Shown piece by piece: positions 54,468-63,196 of a stretch of DNA of 64,000 nucleotides. This DNA comes from Phyllobacterium sp. YR531. GTDB taxonomy: Bacteria > Pseudomonadota > Alphaproteobacteria > Rhizobiales > Rhizobiaceae. Each line of letters opens with the position of its first letter. Position 1 is the first letter of the stretch. The translations under genes were made by a program, and so were the position numbers. The stretch covers positions 434,001 to 498,000 of the forward strand of contig NZ_AKIZ01000016.1 of the NCBI RefSeq assembly GCF_000282595.1, read 5' to 3'. Under the pieces are notes generated by a model, which had not been told where the DNA came from, searched no databases, and saw only the letters and a list, made by a program, of their open reading frames with translations.

Positions 54468-55529
54468 CTAGCCTACGCGTTCGTCCGCAAAGATCGTCTC
54501 ATAAACTTCCAGAATGCTGGACGCTTCTTTTTGAAGCGGAAAGTTCGCCCGTACATGAGCAAGTCCGGCTTTTGCAGCGGCTTCGCATTTGGCAGGATCG
54601 GCCAGATAGGGTTCGATTGCTTTTTCAAGCGCCAAACCATCACCAGCAGGCACAACTGCACCTGTCTCCAGCTCGATCATCTCCGCATATGCGCCTGCAT
54701 CGCTTGCAACAACAGCCGTCTGCGAAGACATGGCTTCCAGTGGCGTCAGCCCGAATCCTTCATTGCGGGATGGCGCGACATACAACGTCATGCGCCTGTA
54801 CCAGACGCGTACATCAGGTACTTCGCCAAGAAACAAAATCCGGTCCTGCAAGCCAGCGGCAGCGATACGTCCGCGCAAATCCTTTTCGAACCCCGAAAAC
54901 TCGGCAGTCGTGCGGCCCGTCATTACCGCTGTCCATTCCGGATATTTCGGCAAGAGGTTAATCATCGCATCGACGAAAAGATCAGTGCCTTTCGATGGTC
55001 GAATGCGACCCGAACAACCAACCAGATACTTTCCCGGTAGTCCCGACGCTGAGAAAGCATCTTCCTCATTCTGCGGCGGATAAAACTTTTCCGTATCAAT
55101 GCCATGCATGATGACCCGATGCGGAACCTTGAGAAAGCTTCCGGATTTACCACTCGTTGCAATCACGCCATCCATCTGCCGGATGAGCCATTTGGTGAAA
55201 GACCGGTGATCGCGTTGTGCCGCAGATGTAAAAAGCAGCTTGAACTTCATACGCAGGACTGAGCGCAGGATAATTCCTGCGACCATTTCAGTATTGCGAC
55301 GGGCATGCCAGATGCGGAATGGCCGATTTCGCGGCTTGAACCAGGCTCCTCGCAAATCGGCCCAACCAATATGCGGTAGCGTCGCGGGTAGGCCCGGCCC
55401 GATGGTGACAATGCCGAGCCCATTGGCCCGTTGTAGCGGAACCAACTGAATAATAGTCGAGGTGACTCCGGACAGCTTACGCTTCAAGTTCGGAGCTATC
55501 ACCTCGACATCGTTCAATGATTCGGGCAC
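54468..55529 (-). CDS. lpcC: LPS core glycosyltransferase, LpcC/LpsB-like
   Basis: A 353-residue GT-B glycosyltransferase (family 4). The N-terminus VEVIAPNLKRKLSGVTSTIIQLVPLQ is typical of rhizobial LpcC/LpsB mannosyltransferases, of which Brucella WadC is a relative. Donor-binding features are VGCSGRIRPSKGTDLFVDAM and the EX7E-type APSRNEGFGLTPLEAMSSQTAVVAS. It would add mannose to the inner LPS core at the cytoplasmic membrane face. GTG start at 55529, only 5 bases after greA, so the two form an operon. The exact linkage is inferred. Confidence 0.88.
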   Translation of the reverse strand: MPESLNDVEVIAPNLKRKLSGVTSTIIQLVPLQRANGLGIVTIGPGLPATLPHIGWADLRGAWFKPRNRPFRIWHARRNTEMVAGIILRSVLRMKFKLLFTSAAQRDHRSFTKWLIRQMDGVIATSGKSGSFLKVPHRVIMHGIDTEKFYPPQNEEDAFSASGLPGKYLVGCSGRIRPSKGTDLFVDAMINLLPKYPEWTAVMTGRTTAEFSGFEKDLRGRIAAAGLQDRILFLGEVPDVRVWYRRMTLYVAPSRNEGFGLTPLEAMSSQTAVVASDAGAYAEMIELETGAVVPAGDGLALEKAIEPYLADPAKCEAAAKAGLAHVRANFPLQKEASSILEVYETIFADERVG

Positions 55530-55534
55530 TTGAT

Positions 55535-56008
55535 TCAGATGAATTTGAATCCGACGATCTCATAGGATCGAGCACCGCCAGGAGCATTCACTTCAATCGT
55601 ATCGCCTTCGCTCTTGCCGATCAGCGCCCGCGCAATAGGTGATGAAATGGAAATACGGCCCGCCTTCGGGTCAGCTTCCTGATCGCCGACGATCTGGTAA
55701 ACCTTCTTTTCTTCAGTGTCTTCGTCAATCAGCTCAACAGTCGCGCCAAATTTGATCTTGTCGCCGGAAAGCTTGGAAATATCGATGATTTCAGCACGCG
55801 CTGTATAATCTTCGAGTTCACCGACACGACCCTCATTATGGCTCTGTGCTTCCTTGGCGGCGTGGTATTCGGCATTTTCTGAAAGGTCGCCATGGGCGCG
55901 CGCTTCCGAAATTGCCAGAATAATACGTGGCCGCTCTTCCTGTTGCCGAAAGCGCAGCTCCTCCTTGAGCTTGTCAAAACCAGCCTGAGTCATCGGGACC
56001 TTTTCCAT
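55535..56008 (-). CDS. greA: Transcription elongation factor GreA
   Basis: A 157-residue GreA that rescues backtracked RNA polymerase by stimulating transcript cleavage. The N-terminal coiled coil contains [42 protein letters not shown], with the catalytic acidic pair (Asp, Glu) in [10 protein letters not shown]. The C-terminal FKBP-like domain ends [14 protein letters not shown] 56008 follows AAAGGAGAGGGC. First gene of the greA-lpcC operon. Confidence 0.97.
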   Translation of the reverse strand: MEKVPMTQAGFDKLKEELRFRQQEERPRIILAISEARAHGDLSENAEYHAAKEAQSHNEGRVGELEDYTARAEIIDISKLSGDKIKFGATVELIDEDTEEKKVYQIVGDQEADPKAGRISISSPIARALIGKSEGDTIEVNAPGGARSYEIVGFKFI

Positions 56009-56295
56009 GCCCTCTCCTTTCGCAGTCAATGTCGGGTACCCTTCCAAGGGCCTCACAACACAAAAAGAAAACGGTCACCGAAGCTTAAAGACTTCGGAAC
56101 CGTTCAGTCATCCAATTTGTAATATAGCACTGTTTGCCGCGATTTCACGAAGAAAGTGGAAAATGTCGCAAACACGCTGCCGTTTCATCGATTCACGCTG
56201 ATCAGGCACCAATTCACGTCACTGTGAGACGACCGTGACCCATATTGCGGGCAAACTTCGTGCAACTGATGCCCAGATCGAGAGGAAGGCGACAC

Positions 56296-57441
56296 ATGAG
56301 ATGGAATTTCAATGTTCTGACCGCGAGCTTGCTGGCTCTTCTTCCTGCAATTCCACTGTCGGCAGCAGCTAAAGATTTCAAGACTCAAACCGTCACTGTC
56401 TCTGCCGAAACTGTTGCAGATGGATTGGATCATCCATGGGGGCTTGCATTCTTGCCCGATGGTTCCCTGCTCGTCACCGAGCGTTCGGGCACAATGCGTG
56501 TAGTTGATAACGGCAAGATATCGCAGCCGATCGGAAATGTTCCAGAGGTTTGGGCGAATGGCCAGGGTGGACTGCTGGACGTCGTTCTTGCACCGGATTT
56601 TCCAGCAAGCGGCACAATCTATTTCACTTATTCGCAATCGGGACAGGGTGGTGCAGGTACAGCGCTCTCCAGTGCAAAACTTGTTCGCAGTTCCGATGGT
56701 GGCAAACTTGAAGACGTCCGCACACTTGTTTCAATGAACAAAAAAACAAATGCGGGTCAGCACTTTGGCTCCCGTATTGTTCTCTCGCCTGATGGAAAAC
56801 TCTTCGTAACGATGGGCGAACGCGGTGCGCAGAAACGTGCGCAGGACTTCAAGGATCATGCAGGTTCCGTGCTGCGTATCAACGCGGACGGCTCCATTCC
56901 CTCCGATAATCCCTTTGCCGATGGCAAGGAGGCTTTGCCGGAAATCTGGTCTAAAGGTCATCGCAACCCACAGGGTGCAACATGGGACCCTCTAACCAAT
57001 TCGCTTCTCACGCTCGAACACGGTGCCAAGGGTGGCGATGAAATCAATCAGCCACAAGCCGGCAAGAATTACGGCTGGCCGGTGATAACCTACGGGGTGG
57101 ATTATTCGGGAGCAAAAATTGGCAAAGGCACAACTGCGGAAGGTTATGAGCAACCGCTATACTATTGGGACCCCTCCATCGCCCCATCGGGCCTTGCCGC
57201 TTATAATGGCGAGATGTTTCCGGAGTGGAAGGGTGATCTACTGGCCGGCGCTCTGAAATTTGAACTGCTTGTCCGCCTCGACCGGGACGATACCGGCGCA
57301 ATGAAAAGCGAAGAGCGGCTTTTCGAAGGTGAATTCGGGCGGATAAGAGATGTTCGCGTGGCTCCTGATGGCTCGGTCTACCTTCTTACCGATGACAGCA
57401 ACGGCAAGATCGTCAGATTGACCCGCGCTTCAGGCGCATAA
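56296..57441 (+). CDS. Soluble aldose dehydrogenase-like protein (PQQ type)
   Basis: A 381-residue secreted beta-propeller of the glucose/sorbosone dehydrogenase family, like E. coli YliI. A signal peptide (LTASLLALLPAIPLSAAA) precedes the repeats GLDHPWGLAFLPDGSLLVTERSG, QGGLLDVVLAPDF, GQHFGSRIVLSPDGKLFVTMGERG, SKGHRNPQGATWDP, EHGAKGGDEINQPQAGKNYGWP and IRDVRVAPDGSVYLL. Family members use PQQ and calcium in the periplasm to oxidise sugars. The HRNPQG and GxxGGDE residues of the active site are kept. Ribosome site GGAAGGCGACAC. Confidence 0.9.
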   Translation: MRWNFNVLTASLLALLPAIPLSAAAKDFKTQTVTVSAETVADGLDHPWGLAFLPDGSLLVTERSGTMRVVDNGKISQPIGNVPEVWANGQGGLLDVVLAPDFPASGTIYFTYSQSGQGGAGTALSSAKLVRSSDGGKLEDVRTLVSMNKKTNAGQHFGSRIVLSPDGKLFVTMGERGAQKRAQDFKDHAGSVLRINADGSIPSDNPFADGKEALPEIWSKGHRNPQGATWDPLTNSLLTLEHGAKGGDEINQPQAGKNYGWPVITYGVDYSGAKIGKGTTAEGYEQPLYYWDPSIAPSGLAAYNGEMFPEWKGDLLAGALKFELLVRLDRDDTGAMKSEERLFEGEFGRIRDVRVAPDGSVYLLTDDSNGKIVRLTRASGA

Positions 57442-57517
57442 CGGCCCTTGCCGCGTCAGATGCCAATGGATAGAGATGGCGGCGACGGCTTTGCCGGTCG
57501 CAACCATTGGGGGAATT

Positions 57518-58423
57518 ATGACGCGCGGGCGTGCCAATTTACTGCTACTTGCAGCTGGAGCCATATGGGGACTTGGTTTCGTCGCGCAATCAAGCGCCAT
57601 GACTGGCGTCGAACCATTCATGTTCATCGGCATCCGTTTTCTGCTCGCCGCACTGACAGTTACGCCCCTCGCCTTTCGTGAAGCACGACGCGCCACCGCA
57701 AAACTGGAGCCAAAGGACTACTACGGCTTCCTCTTCATTGGTGCGCTGCTCTTTACAGGCGCTGCTCTCCAGCAAGTCGGGCTGCAAACCACTTCCGTAA
57801 CAAACTCCGGCTTTCTCACCGGCCTCTATGTCGTAATGGTTCCATTTCTGGCGGTGGTACTATTTTGGCAATGGCCGCATCTGATTGTCTGGCCATGCGC
57901 GCTCACGGCGCTGACTGGCATATATCTGCTTTCCGGCGGCAAGGTTGAAGGATTATCGACCGGCGACTGGCTGACAATAGCTTGCGCGGCGTTCTGGGCG
58001 CTCCAGATCATTTTCATTAATCGCTTGGCCATTAAAAGTGGCCGCCCCATCATGCTGTCACTTGTGCAGTTTCTTGTGTGTGCGGTGCTCGGTCTGATCA
58101 TTTCCGGCGGCATCGAGCATAGTAATGTTGCCAGTATCCTGTCAGTCGCGCCGCTCATCATTTTTGCCGGTATTTTCTCCTCCGGCATCGCTTTCACATT
58201 GCAGGCTGTAGGGCAGCGTTTCACCACATCGGCGCAGGCAGCAATCATGCTGTCTTCTGAAGCCCTGTTTGCGGCAATCTTCGGTGCCCTGCTTTTGGGA
58301 GAAACCATCTCCTTTCGTGGAGCGATTGGCTGCGCACTCATATTCACGGCGATGATTGCAGTCGAGCTAATACCGACTTTGCTCAATCGATCTGATGACA
58401 GCCAAGCCTCAGTTTCGCCATAG
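57518..58423 (+). CDS. EamA-family (DMT) transporter
   Basis: A 301-residue ten-helix transporter with two EamA domains. First repeat: LLLLAAGAIWGLGFVAQSSAM, IGIRFLLAALTVTPLA, LQQVGLQTTSVTNSGFLTGLYVV. Second repeat: WLTIACAAFWALQIIFINRLA, FTLQAVGQRFTTSAQAAIMLSSEALFAAIFGALLLGE. It probably exports a metabolite or amino acid. ATG 57518 has GGGGGAATT upstream. It lies 76 bases after the sugar dehydrogenase gene, so co-transcription is possible. Confidence 0.9.
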   Translation: MTRGRANLLLLAAGAIWGLGFVAQSSAMTGVEPFMFIGIRFLLAALTVTPLAFREARRATAKLEPKDYYGFLFIGALLFTGAALQQVGLQTTSVTNSGFLTGLYVVMVPFLAVVLFWQWPHLIVWPCALTALTGIYLLSGGKVEGLSTGDWLTIACAAFWALQIIFINRLAIKSGRPIMLSLVQFLVCAVLGLIISGGIEHSNVASILSVAPLIIFAGIFSSGIAFTLQAVGQRFTTSAQAAIMLSSEALFAAIFGALLLGETISFRGAIGCALIFTAMIAVELIPTLLNRSDDSQASVSP

Positions 58424-58499
58424 ACCTTAACCGCATCGCTGACCTTTCCTTTACAATTTGACGCTACCTTTGCGTTAGTTAGGCAAAGGATGTGGTGAC

Positions 58500-59438
58500 A
58501 TGAGTTTTGCGTTGTCGTCCCCAAAGCGTCCACGGCGCCTTGAAATCATTGTTCTTCTTGCGCTGGCCACCTCATTGAGTGCTTGCGGAATGGGCGATGT
58601 GAGGCGGCCCTCTGCTGATGTCGGTAATTCACAGGACACCATTGCAGTACAACCACAGCAAGATGTTCAACCACAGGCGGAAGAGAATTATCAGCAGGTT
58701 TTGACTGTCGCCCCTGCCCCGGATGCAACAGAAGAATACGAGCAACCTGCCGAGAACATACAGCCACTTTCGCGAGCCGAAGAATTGCCGGTTGAAAGTA
58801 ATGAAAGCGGCTCCGAGGAAAGCTATGGTTACCCCGCCGGTGTCAGCGATCCGATCTCACGCGGAGAAAGCGCATTTGCAATGTCAGGCAGCGAGGTTTC
58901 TTGCCGTACACAACTGAAGCGGCTTGGCGTCGTGTTTCAAGAACGCCAGCCAATCAATGATGGCGGAGTTTGCCGGATTGACCATCCACTGAAAGTCAGC
59001 GGCTTTGCCAGCGGGCGTATAAAGTTGAAACCAGCTGCAACCCTCAACTGCCAAATGACTTTGGCCTTCGCCAAATGGGTCAAGGGCGATCTCGTACCGT
59101 CATCGCGCCTTCGCTATCTTTCCGGCGTTAATACCATCCATCAGGCATCCAGCTACTCCTGTCGGACGATGAGCAATCAACGCGGGCGAGCCATGTCCGA
59201 ACATTCGAAAGGGAATGCGCTGGATATTGCCAAAGTCACGCTGAACAATGGCAAAGATATCAAAGTCCAGAAGCCCGGTCTCTTTGCGTTTCGCCAGCGT
59301 GGCCTATTGAATAGCGTTCGTTCTGACGCCTGCAGTTATTTCACCACTGTCCTTGGTCCAGGCTATGACATTTTCCACCGCGACCACTTCCATTTTGATC
59401 TGATGGAACGGCGCAGCGGAAAACGTTCCTGCCGTTAA
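58500..59438 (+). CDS. Extensin-like C-terminal domain lipoprotein
   Basis: A 312-residue envelope protein. The N-terminus has a lipobox-like LATSLSAC (Cys26) after a hydrophobic stretch, then 110 residues of Gln/Glu/Pro-rich linker. The C-terminal 170 residues are the extensin-like family domain: SCRTQLKRLGVVF, CRIDHPLKVSGF, NCQMTLAFAKWV, SYSCRTM, HSKGNALDIAKVTL and FHRDHFHFDLMERR. The HxxGxAxD and HxHFD residues look like a metal-binding peptidase site (LAS/MEPM-like), so cell-wall cleavage is possible. Confidence 0.87.
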   Translation: MSFALSSPKRPRRLEIIVLLALATSLSACGMGDVRRPSADVGNSQDTIAVQPQQDVQPQAEENYQQVLTVAPAPDATEEYEQPAENIQPLSRAEELPVESNESGSEESYGYPAGVSDPISRGESAFAMSGSEVSCRTQLKRLGVVFQERQPINDGGVCRIDHPLKVSGFASGRIKLKPAATLNCQMTLAFAKWVKGDLVPSSRLRYLSGVNTIHQASSYSCRTMSNQRGRAMSEHSKGNALDIAKVTLNNGKDIKVQKPGLFAFRQRGLLNSVRSDACSYFTTVLGPGYDIFHRDHFHFDLMERRSGKRSCR

Positions 59439-59446
59439 GGTCAGAT

Positions 59447-60631
59447 TTAGGCGTGATGTGGCTCTTTACGCCTTCCCTTGAGTTCCCAAATTGTAACGAT
59501 GATCAATATAAGGCTGGTCAATGCGCCAAGCAGTAGCGGCGATAAGTGGCCGGAAAATGCGGCCAGCAATCCGCATAAAGCCAAACCGGCAATGTGCGAG
59601 AGCGGCGGACGGCCCGCAACGTAGAACTTGAACAGAAGATTGCCGACGAGGTAGAGCGCGGTCCCTCCAATGGATGTCCATATGGCTGCTGGTTCAGTAT
59701 GTCCGGAAGGATGAGCGAGTATCAATTCATCCGATACAGCTACCACAATAATTCCGGCCACCAACAATACATGGATATAGGTGTATGCAATACGGGCAAT
59801 GCGACCCGGATCATCAGTAGCGGCAATCTTGTGATGGGCTGCAGACTGACCGACATTGAAATAGATCAGCCACATGGCAACTGATGCAACAAAGGTCGTC
59901 AGAAAAGCAGAGAATGAAATCAAATTCCATTGCTGTTCAGCAAACGTTGCTCCTGAAACCAGAATGGATTCTCCAAGAGCAATAATAATGAACAAAGCTG
60001 CACGCTCAGCCATATGCTCACCATTAATATCCCAATCCGCCGTTGTGGAAGAGCCAAGTCCAAATGTGCGGAAGCCGAAGGCCGGTCCGCCGAGTTCTAT
60101 CGCCAATGCTGCGCCCCAGAAAAATATCCGGTGTTCGGGGTCAGCAAGACCGCCGGAAATCCAGAATATCCCTGAAATGGCCAGCCATATCGTGATGCGC
60201 AGGAAATTTCGAAAATTGCTTGGATTGTGCTGGCGAACCGCCCAAAGCATAAACAGTGAGCGCCCAAGCTGCATGAATACAAATGCAATTGCGAAAACGA
60301 GACCACGCTCACCAAAGGCTGTTGGGATGGACGTCGACAGCACAAGTCCGGCGAGCATCAAAACAAACAACATGGCGCGTACTGGCGGCGTGGCAGGGTC
60401 CATCCAATTTGTGACCCATGTGGTATAGACCCAAACCCACCAGATTGCGGCGAGAAGTAACGCGCTTTCAACCAGCCCCTTCAGCGTCAGATCATGCAGG
60501 AGAAGATGCGATATCTGGGTGATGGCGAAAACAAAAACCAGATCAAAGAACAGCTCTACAAAATCGACCTTTGCACTGTCCCGCGTATTTTTCTTGCGGG
60601 AGTAGTCACGAATTGCCCCTAAAAAAGCCAT
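59447..60631 (-). CDS. Low-temperature requirement protein A (LtrA)-like
   Basis: A 394-residue membrane protein of the LtrA family with about ten to eleven helices. The diagnostic N-terminus is VDFVELFFDLVFVFAITQISHLLL, with ATIWWVWVYTTWVTNWMDP-type sequence next, and AERAALFIIIALGESILVSG in the middle. Named for a Listeria cold-growth gene; its biochemical role is unknown. Convergent with the extensin-like gene, 8 bases apart. The 280-base region to the next gene (60632-60911) shows no gene. Confidence 0.88.
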   Translation of the reverse strand: MAFLGAIRDYSRKKNTRDSAKVDFVELFFDLVFVFAITQISHLLLHDLTLKGLVESALLLAAIWWVWVYTTWVTNWMDPATPPVRAMLFVLMLAGLVLSTSIPTAFGERGLVFAIAFVFMQLGRSLFMLWAVRQHNPSNFRNFLRITIWLAISGIFWISGGLADPEHRIFFWGAALAIELGGPAFGFRTFGLGSSTTADWDINGEHMAERAALFIIIALGESILVSGATFAEQQWNLISFSAFLTTFVASVAMWLIYFNVGQSAAHHKIAATDDPGRIARIAYTYIHVLLVAGIIVVAVSDELILAHPSGHTEPAAIWTSIGGTALYLVGNLLFKFYVAGRPPLSHIAGLALCGLLAAFSGHLSPLLLGALTSLILIIVTIWELKGRRKEPHHA

Positions 60632-60911
60632 GCTTTCACCTTAATTTTTAGGCCATTTTTACTCAGAAAATGAGCATTATCGCTTCATTTCTGCAACTTA
60701 TGGTAGTATTTCGGTCCGGAATCTTCCGATTATCCGTTATTGCAGACCCTATATCGCCTGTCATCAGGTTTGGCATTCCGCGTCCACAATGCCTACATCC
60801 AAGTTCTCAGCTGAGAACTTATTCCTATTTTCCATTCCTGACAAATGGGGCTTGCCTTAGCTTTCACACGTCCTGTTAAATACTTCCGAATCTCAAAATC
60901 TGGAGGAAATA

Positions 60912-61334
60912 ATGAGCTTTACTGACCGTTATCCGATTATCATAACTGCCAGAAAGGAAGCGTGCCGCGATTTCTGGATCAAGCATCTCGGTTTTGTCAG
61001 TGGCTTCGACAGCACCTGGTTCTCGTGGCTGTGTGCGGAAGACGGTTCGGCCTCCATCGCCTTCATGACCCCGGACCACCCATCATCGCCTCCCGGCTCA
61101 GAAAGCTTCAGCGGAACCGGCATGTGCTTTGAACTGCAGGTTGATGACGCCAAGGCTACATTCGAGCAGATTTCTGCTACCGGACTGACAATTGAATACC
61201 CGCTTACCGATGAGCCATTCGGCCAGCGACGCTTCGGTTTCCACGATCCGTCAGGATTGTGGATCGACGTGGTTGAACAAATCGAAGCAGAAGCTGGTTT
61301 CTGGGATAAATATATGATCGGCAGTCAGGGTTAA
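60912..61334 (+). CDS. VOC-superfamily (glyoxalase-like) protein
   Basis: A 140-residue protein of the vicinal-oxygen-chelate fold. Two beta-alpha-beta-beta-beta modules: RKEACRDFWIKHLGFVSGFDSTWFSWL and GMCFELQVDDAKATFEQISATGLTI, ending RRFGFHDPSGLWIDVVEQ with a possible metal-binding Glu. Function unknown; relatives include dioxygenases and antibiotic-binding proteins. Excellent ribosome site GGAGGAAATA. Its stop overlaps the convergent thioesterase gene by 4 bases. Confidence 0.88.
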   Translation: MSFTDRYPIIITARKEACRDFWIKHLGFVSGFDSTWFSWLCAEDGSASIAFMTPDHPSSPPGSESFSGTGMCFELQVDDAKATFEQISATGLTIEYPLTDEPFGQRRFGFHDPSGLWIDVVEQIEAEAGFWDKYMIGSQG

Positions 61335-61720
61335 AGTTCTGCTGGAACAGGCGTGGGATGACCTTCTTTGTCGAGTGCAACCATGATGAAATCGGCATAG
61401 GTCACCCGCTCCATCAAGTCTGAAAGATAGCGTTGCGCCCAAGCTTCGACCTTGAGCGTTATGGATGTACGCCCGACATGCGCGATATGCGTATAAATGC
61501 AGAGCGTATCGCCAATCTTGACCGGTTTGGCGAATGCCATCTCTTTAACAGCAGCAGTTACGACACGTCCGCGTGCCCTCTCAGCTGCCCGGATACCGCA
61601 GGACAAATCCATCTGCGCCATCACCCAGCCACCGAAAATGTCCCCGGCCGCATTAGCATCGGCCGGCATGGCGAGTGTGCGAAGCGTCAGTTCGCCGATG
61701 GGCTTGGTAAGTTCGGTCAT
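61331..61720 (-). CDS. Acyl-CoA thioesterase, YciA-like hotdog protein
   Basis: A 129-residue single hotdog-fold thioesterase. The catalytic-type segment is MPADANAAGDIFGGWVMAQMD with the conserved Asn and Asp, followed by VTAAVKEMAFAKPVKIGDTLCIYTHIAHVGRTSITLKVEAW. It would hydrolyse acyl-CoA to free acid and CoA, probably as a multimer. Full family length. Ribosome site GGAGGCCGCAA. Confidence 0.92.
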   Translation of the reverse strand: MTELTKPIGELTLRTLAMPADANAAGDIFGGWVMAQMDLSCGIRAAERARGRVVTAAVKEMAFAKPVKIGDTLCIYTHIAHVGRTSITLKVEAWAQRYLSDLMERVTYADFIMVALDKEGHPTPVPAEL

Positions 61721-61868
61721 TTGCGGCCTCCATGGCGATTTCGTGGTCTATTTGTATAAAGGCTCCCACAATAAACTGTCGGAAACCTGATATCCCGGGT
61801 CGTTACGCGGTTTCTGCATTGCGTCAAGCCTCGCATAGTCTCTTGTAAGGCAAATGTCTGGAGAAGCC

Positions 61869-63065
61869 ATGAAAATCACCGATGTCAAAACCTTCGTTGT
61901 CGGCAATCCACCCCCTTCATTTGGAGGCACGTGGTTTCTCTTCGTCAAGTTGACCACTGATTCTGGAGTTGTCGGGTATGGCGAGGCTTATAATTCGACA
62001 ATCAGCCCGCAAATCATGCGGAAGGTCGTCGAAGATATTGCCGAGCGCTGGCTTGTTGGCCAAGATCCGCACCATATCGAGAAATTCTTCCGCCGCGCCT
62101 ATTCCGGTGGATTTACCCAGCGTCCGGACGTGACGGTCATGGGCGCGGTGTCAGCGCTCGAAATGGCCTGCTGGGATATCATCGGCAAGGAAGCTGACAA
62201 GCCTGTTTATCAACTGCTCGGTGGGCAGGTTCACGAAAAACTGCGTAGCTATACTTACATCTACCCAAAGCCGGCGCTTGGCGAGACCTCGGATATATAT
62301 TGGAATGCTGAAGCTTCCGCTGAGCGAGCTGCCGAATATGTTGCCGACGGCTATACGGCAGTGAAGTTTGATCCCGTGGCTCCTTATACATCGTTCGATC
62401 CCCGCCAACTCTCTCTGGAGCAATTGGACCTTGGCGAAAAATTCGTGCGCCTTGTCCGAGAAGCGGTTGGCTCAAAAGCTGATCTTCTTTTCGGCACCCA
62501 TGGACAAATGACGCCCACAAGTGCCGTGCGCCTGGCAAAACGCCTGGAGCCCTATGATCCCTTATGGCTGGAAGAACCGGTACCACCCGATATGCCGGAA
62601 AATATGGGTTTTGTGCAGCAACATACCTCAATCCCGATCGCTTCCGGTGAACGCCTGACAACGAAATATGAATTTCAGAGGCTGCTGGTGAATCGCGCGG
62701 CAAATATTCTGCAAATGAACCTGGGCCGCGTGGGTGGTTTGCTCGAAGCAAAAAAGATCGCTGGGATGGCTGAGACCTTTCACGCGCAAATCGCTCCCCA
62801 CCTTTATTGCGGGCCAATCGTTGGAGCGGCCAATATTCAACTGGCGACATGCAGCCCGAATTTCCTGATCCTTGAGTGCATTCAGGCTTTTGGGGGATTT
62901 CACGCACAAATACTGAAAAAACCCATCCAGTGGGAAAATGGCTACATTGTCCCCTCGTCCGAGCCCGGTCTTGGCGTTGAATTGAACGAAGAAGTCGCCG
63001 AATCTCACGCCTATGAAGGAAACGAACTTCACCTCAACATGGGACGTGATCCTTTGATCGTTTGA
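61869..63065 (+). CDS. Enolase-superfamily sugar acid enzyme
   Basis: A 398-residue enzyme of the mandelate racemase/muconate lactonizing group. The capping domain spans residues 1-125 (GVVGYGEAYNSTISPQI). The barrel has Lys166 (YTAVKFDP), Glu236 (LWLEEPVPP), Glu261 (ASGERLTT) and catalytic-type His311 (IAPHLYCGP). The usual first metal ligand, Asp in a DxN/H segment, aligns with Gly209 in FGTHGQM. Relatives act on galactonate, galactarate lactone or anhydro-galactonate; the substrate here is unknown. ATG 61869 follows TGGAGAAGCC. Confidence 0.85.
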   Translation: MKITDVKTFVVGNPPPSFGGTWFLFVKLTTDSGVVGYGEAYNSTISPQIMRKVVEDIAERWLVGQDPHHIEKFFRRAYSGGFTQRPDVTVMGAVSALEMACWDIIGKEADKPVYQLLGGQVHEKLRSYTYIYPKPALGETSDIYWNAEASAERAAEYVADGYTAVKFDPVAPYTSFDPRQLSLEQLDLGEKFVRLVREAVGSKADLLFGTHGQMTPTSAVRLAKRLEPYDPLWLEEPVPPDMPENMGFVQQHTSIPIASGERLTTKYEFQRLLVNRAANILQMNLGRVGGLLEAKKIAGMAETFHAQIAPHLYCGPIVGAANIQLATCSPNFLILECIQAFGGFHAQILKKPIQWENGYIVPSSEPGLGVELNEEVAESHAYEGNELHLNMGRDPLIV

Positions 63066-63196
63066 AATTCAGCAAACTACGTATGTTGAAAATTTGTCAC
63101 GCCCTACGTCAAATAGAGCGGGGGGAAGAGGGATTTAAGTTGCAGTGACCTTCAAATGCTGTTTGAAGCTCAAGGATGGTAGTCCGGAGTTCAACC

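Noticed and set aside
62179-62907. 242-codon minus-strand frame
   Set aside because: Antisense to the enolase-superfamily gene with no domain or ribosome site.
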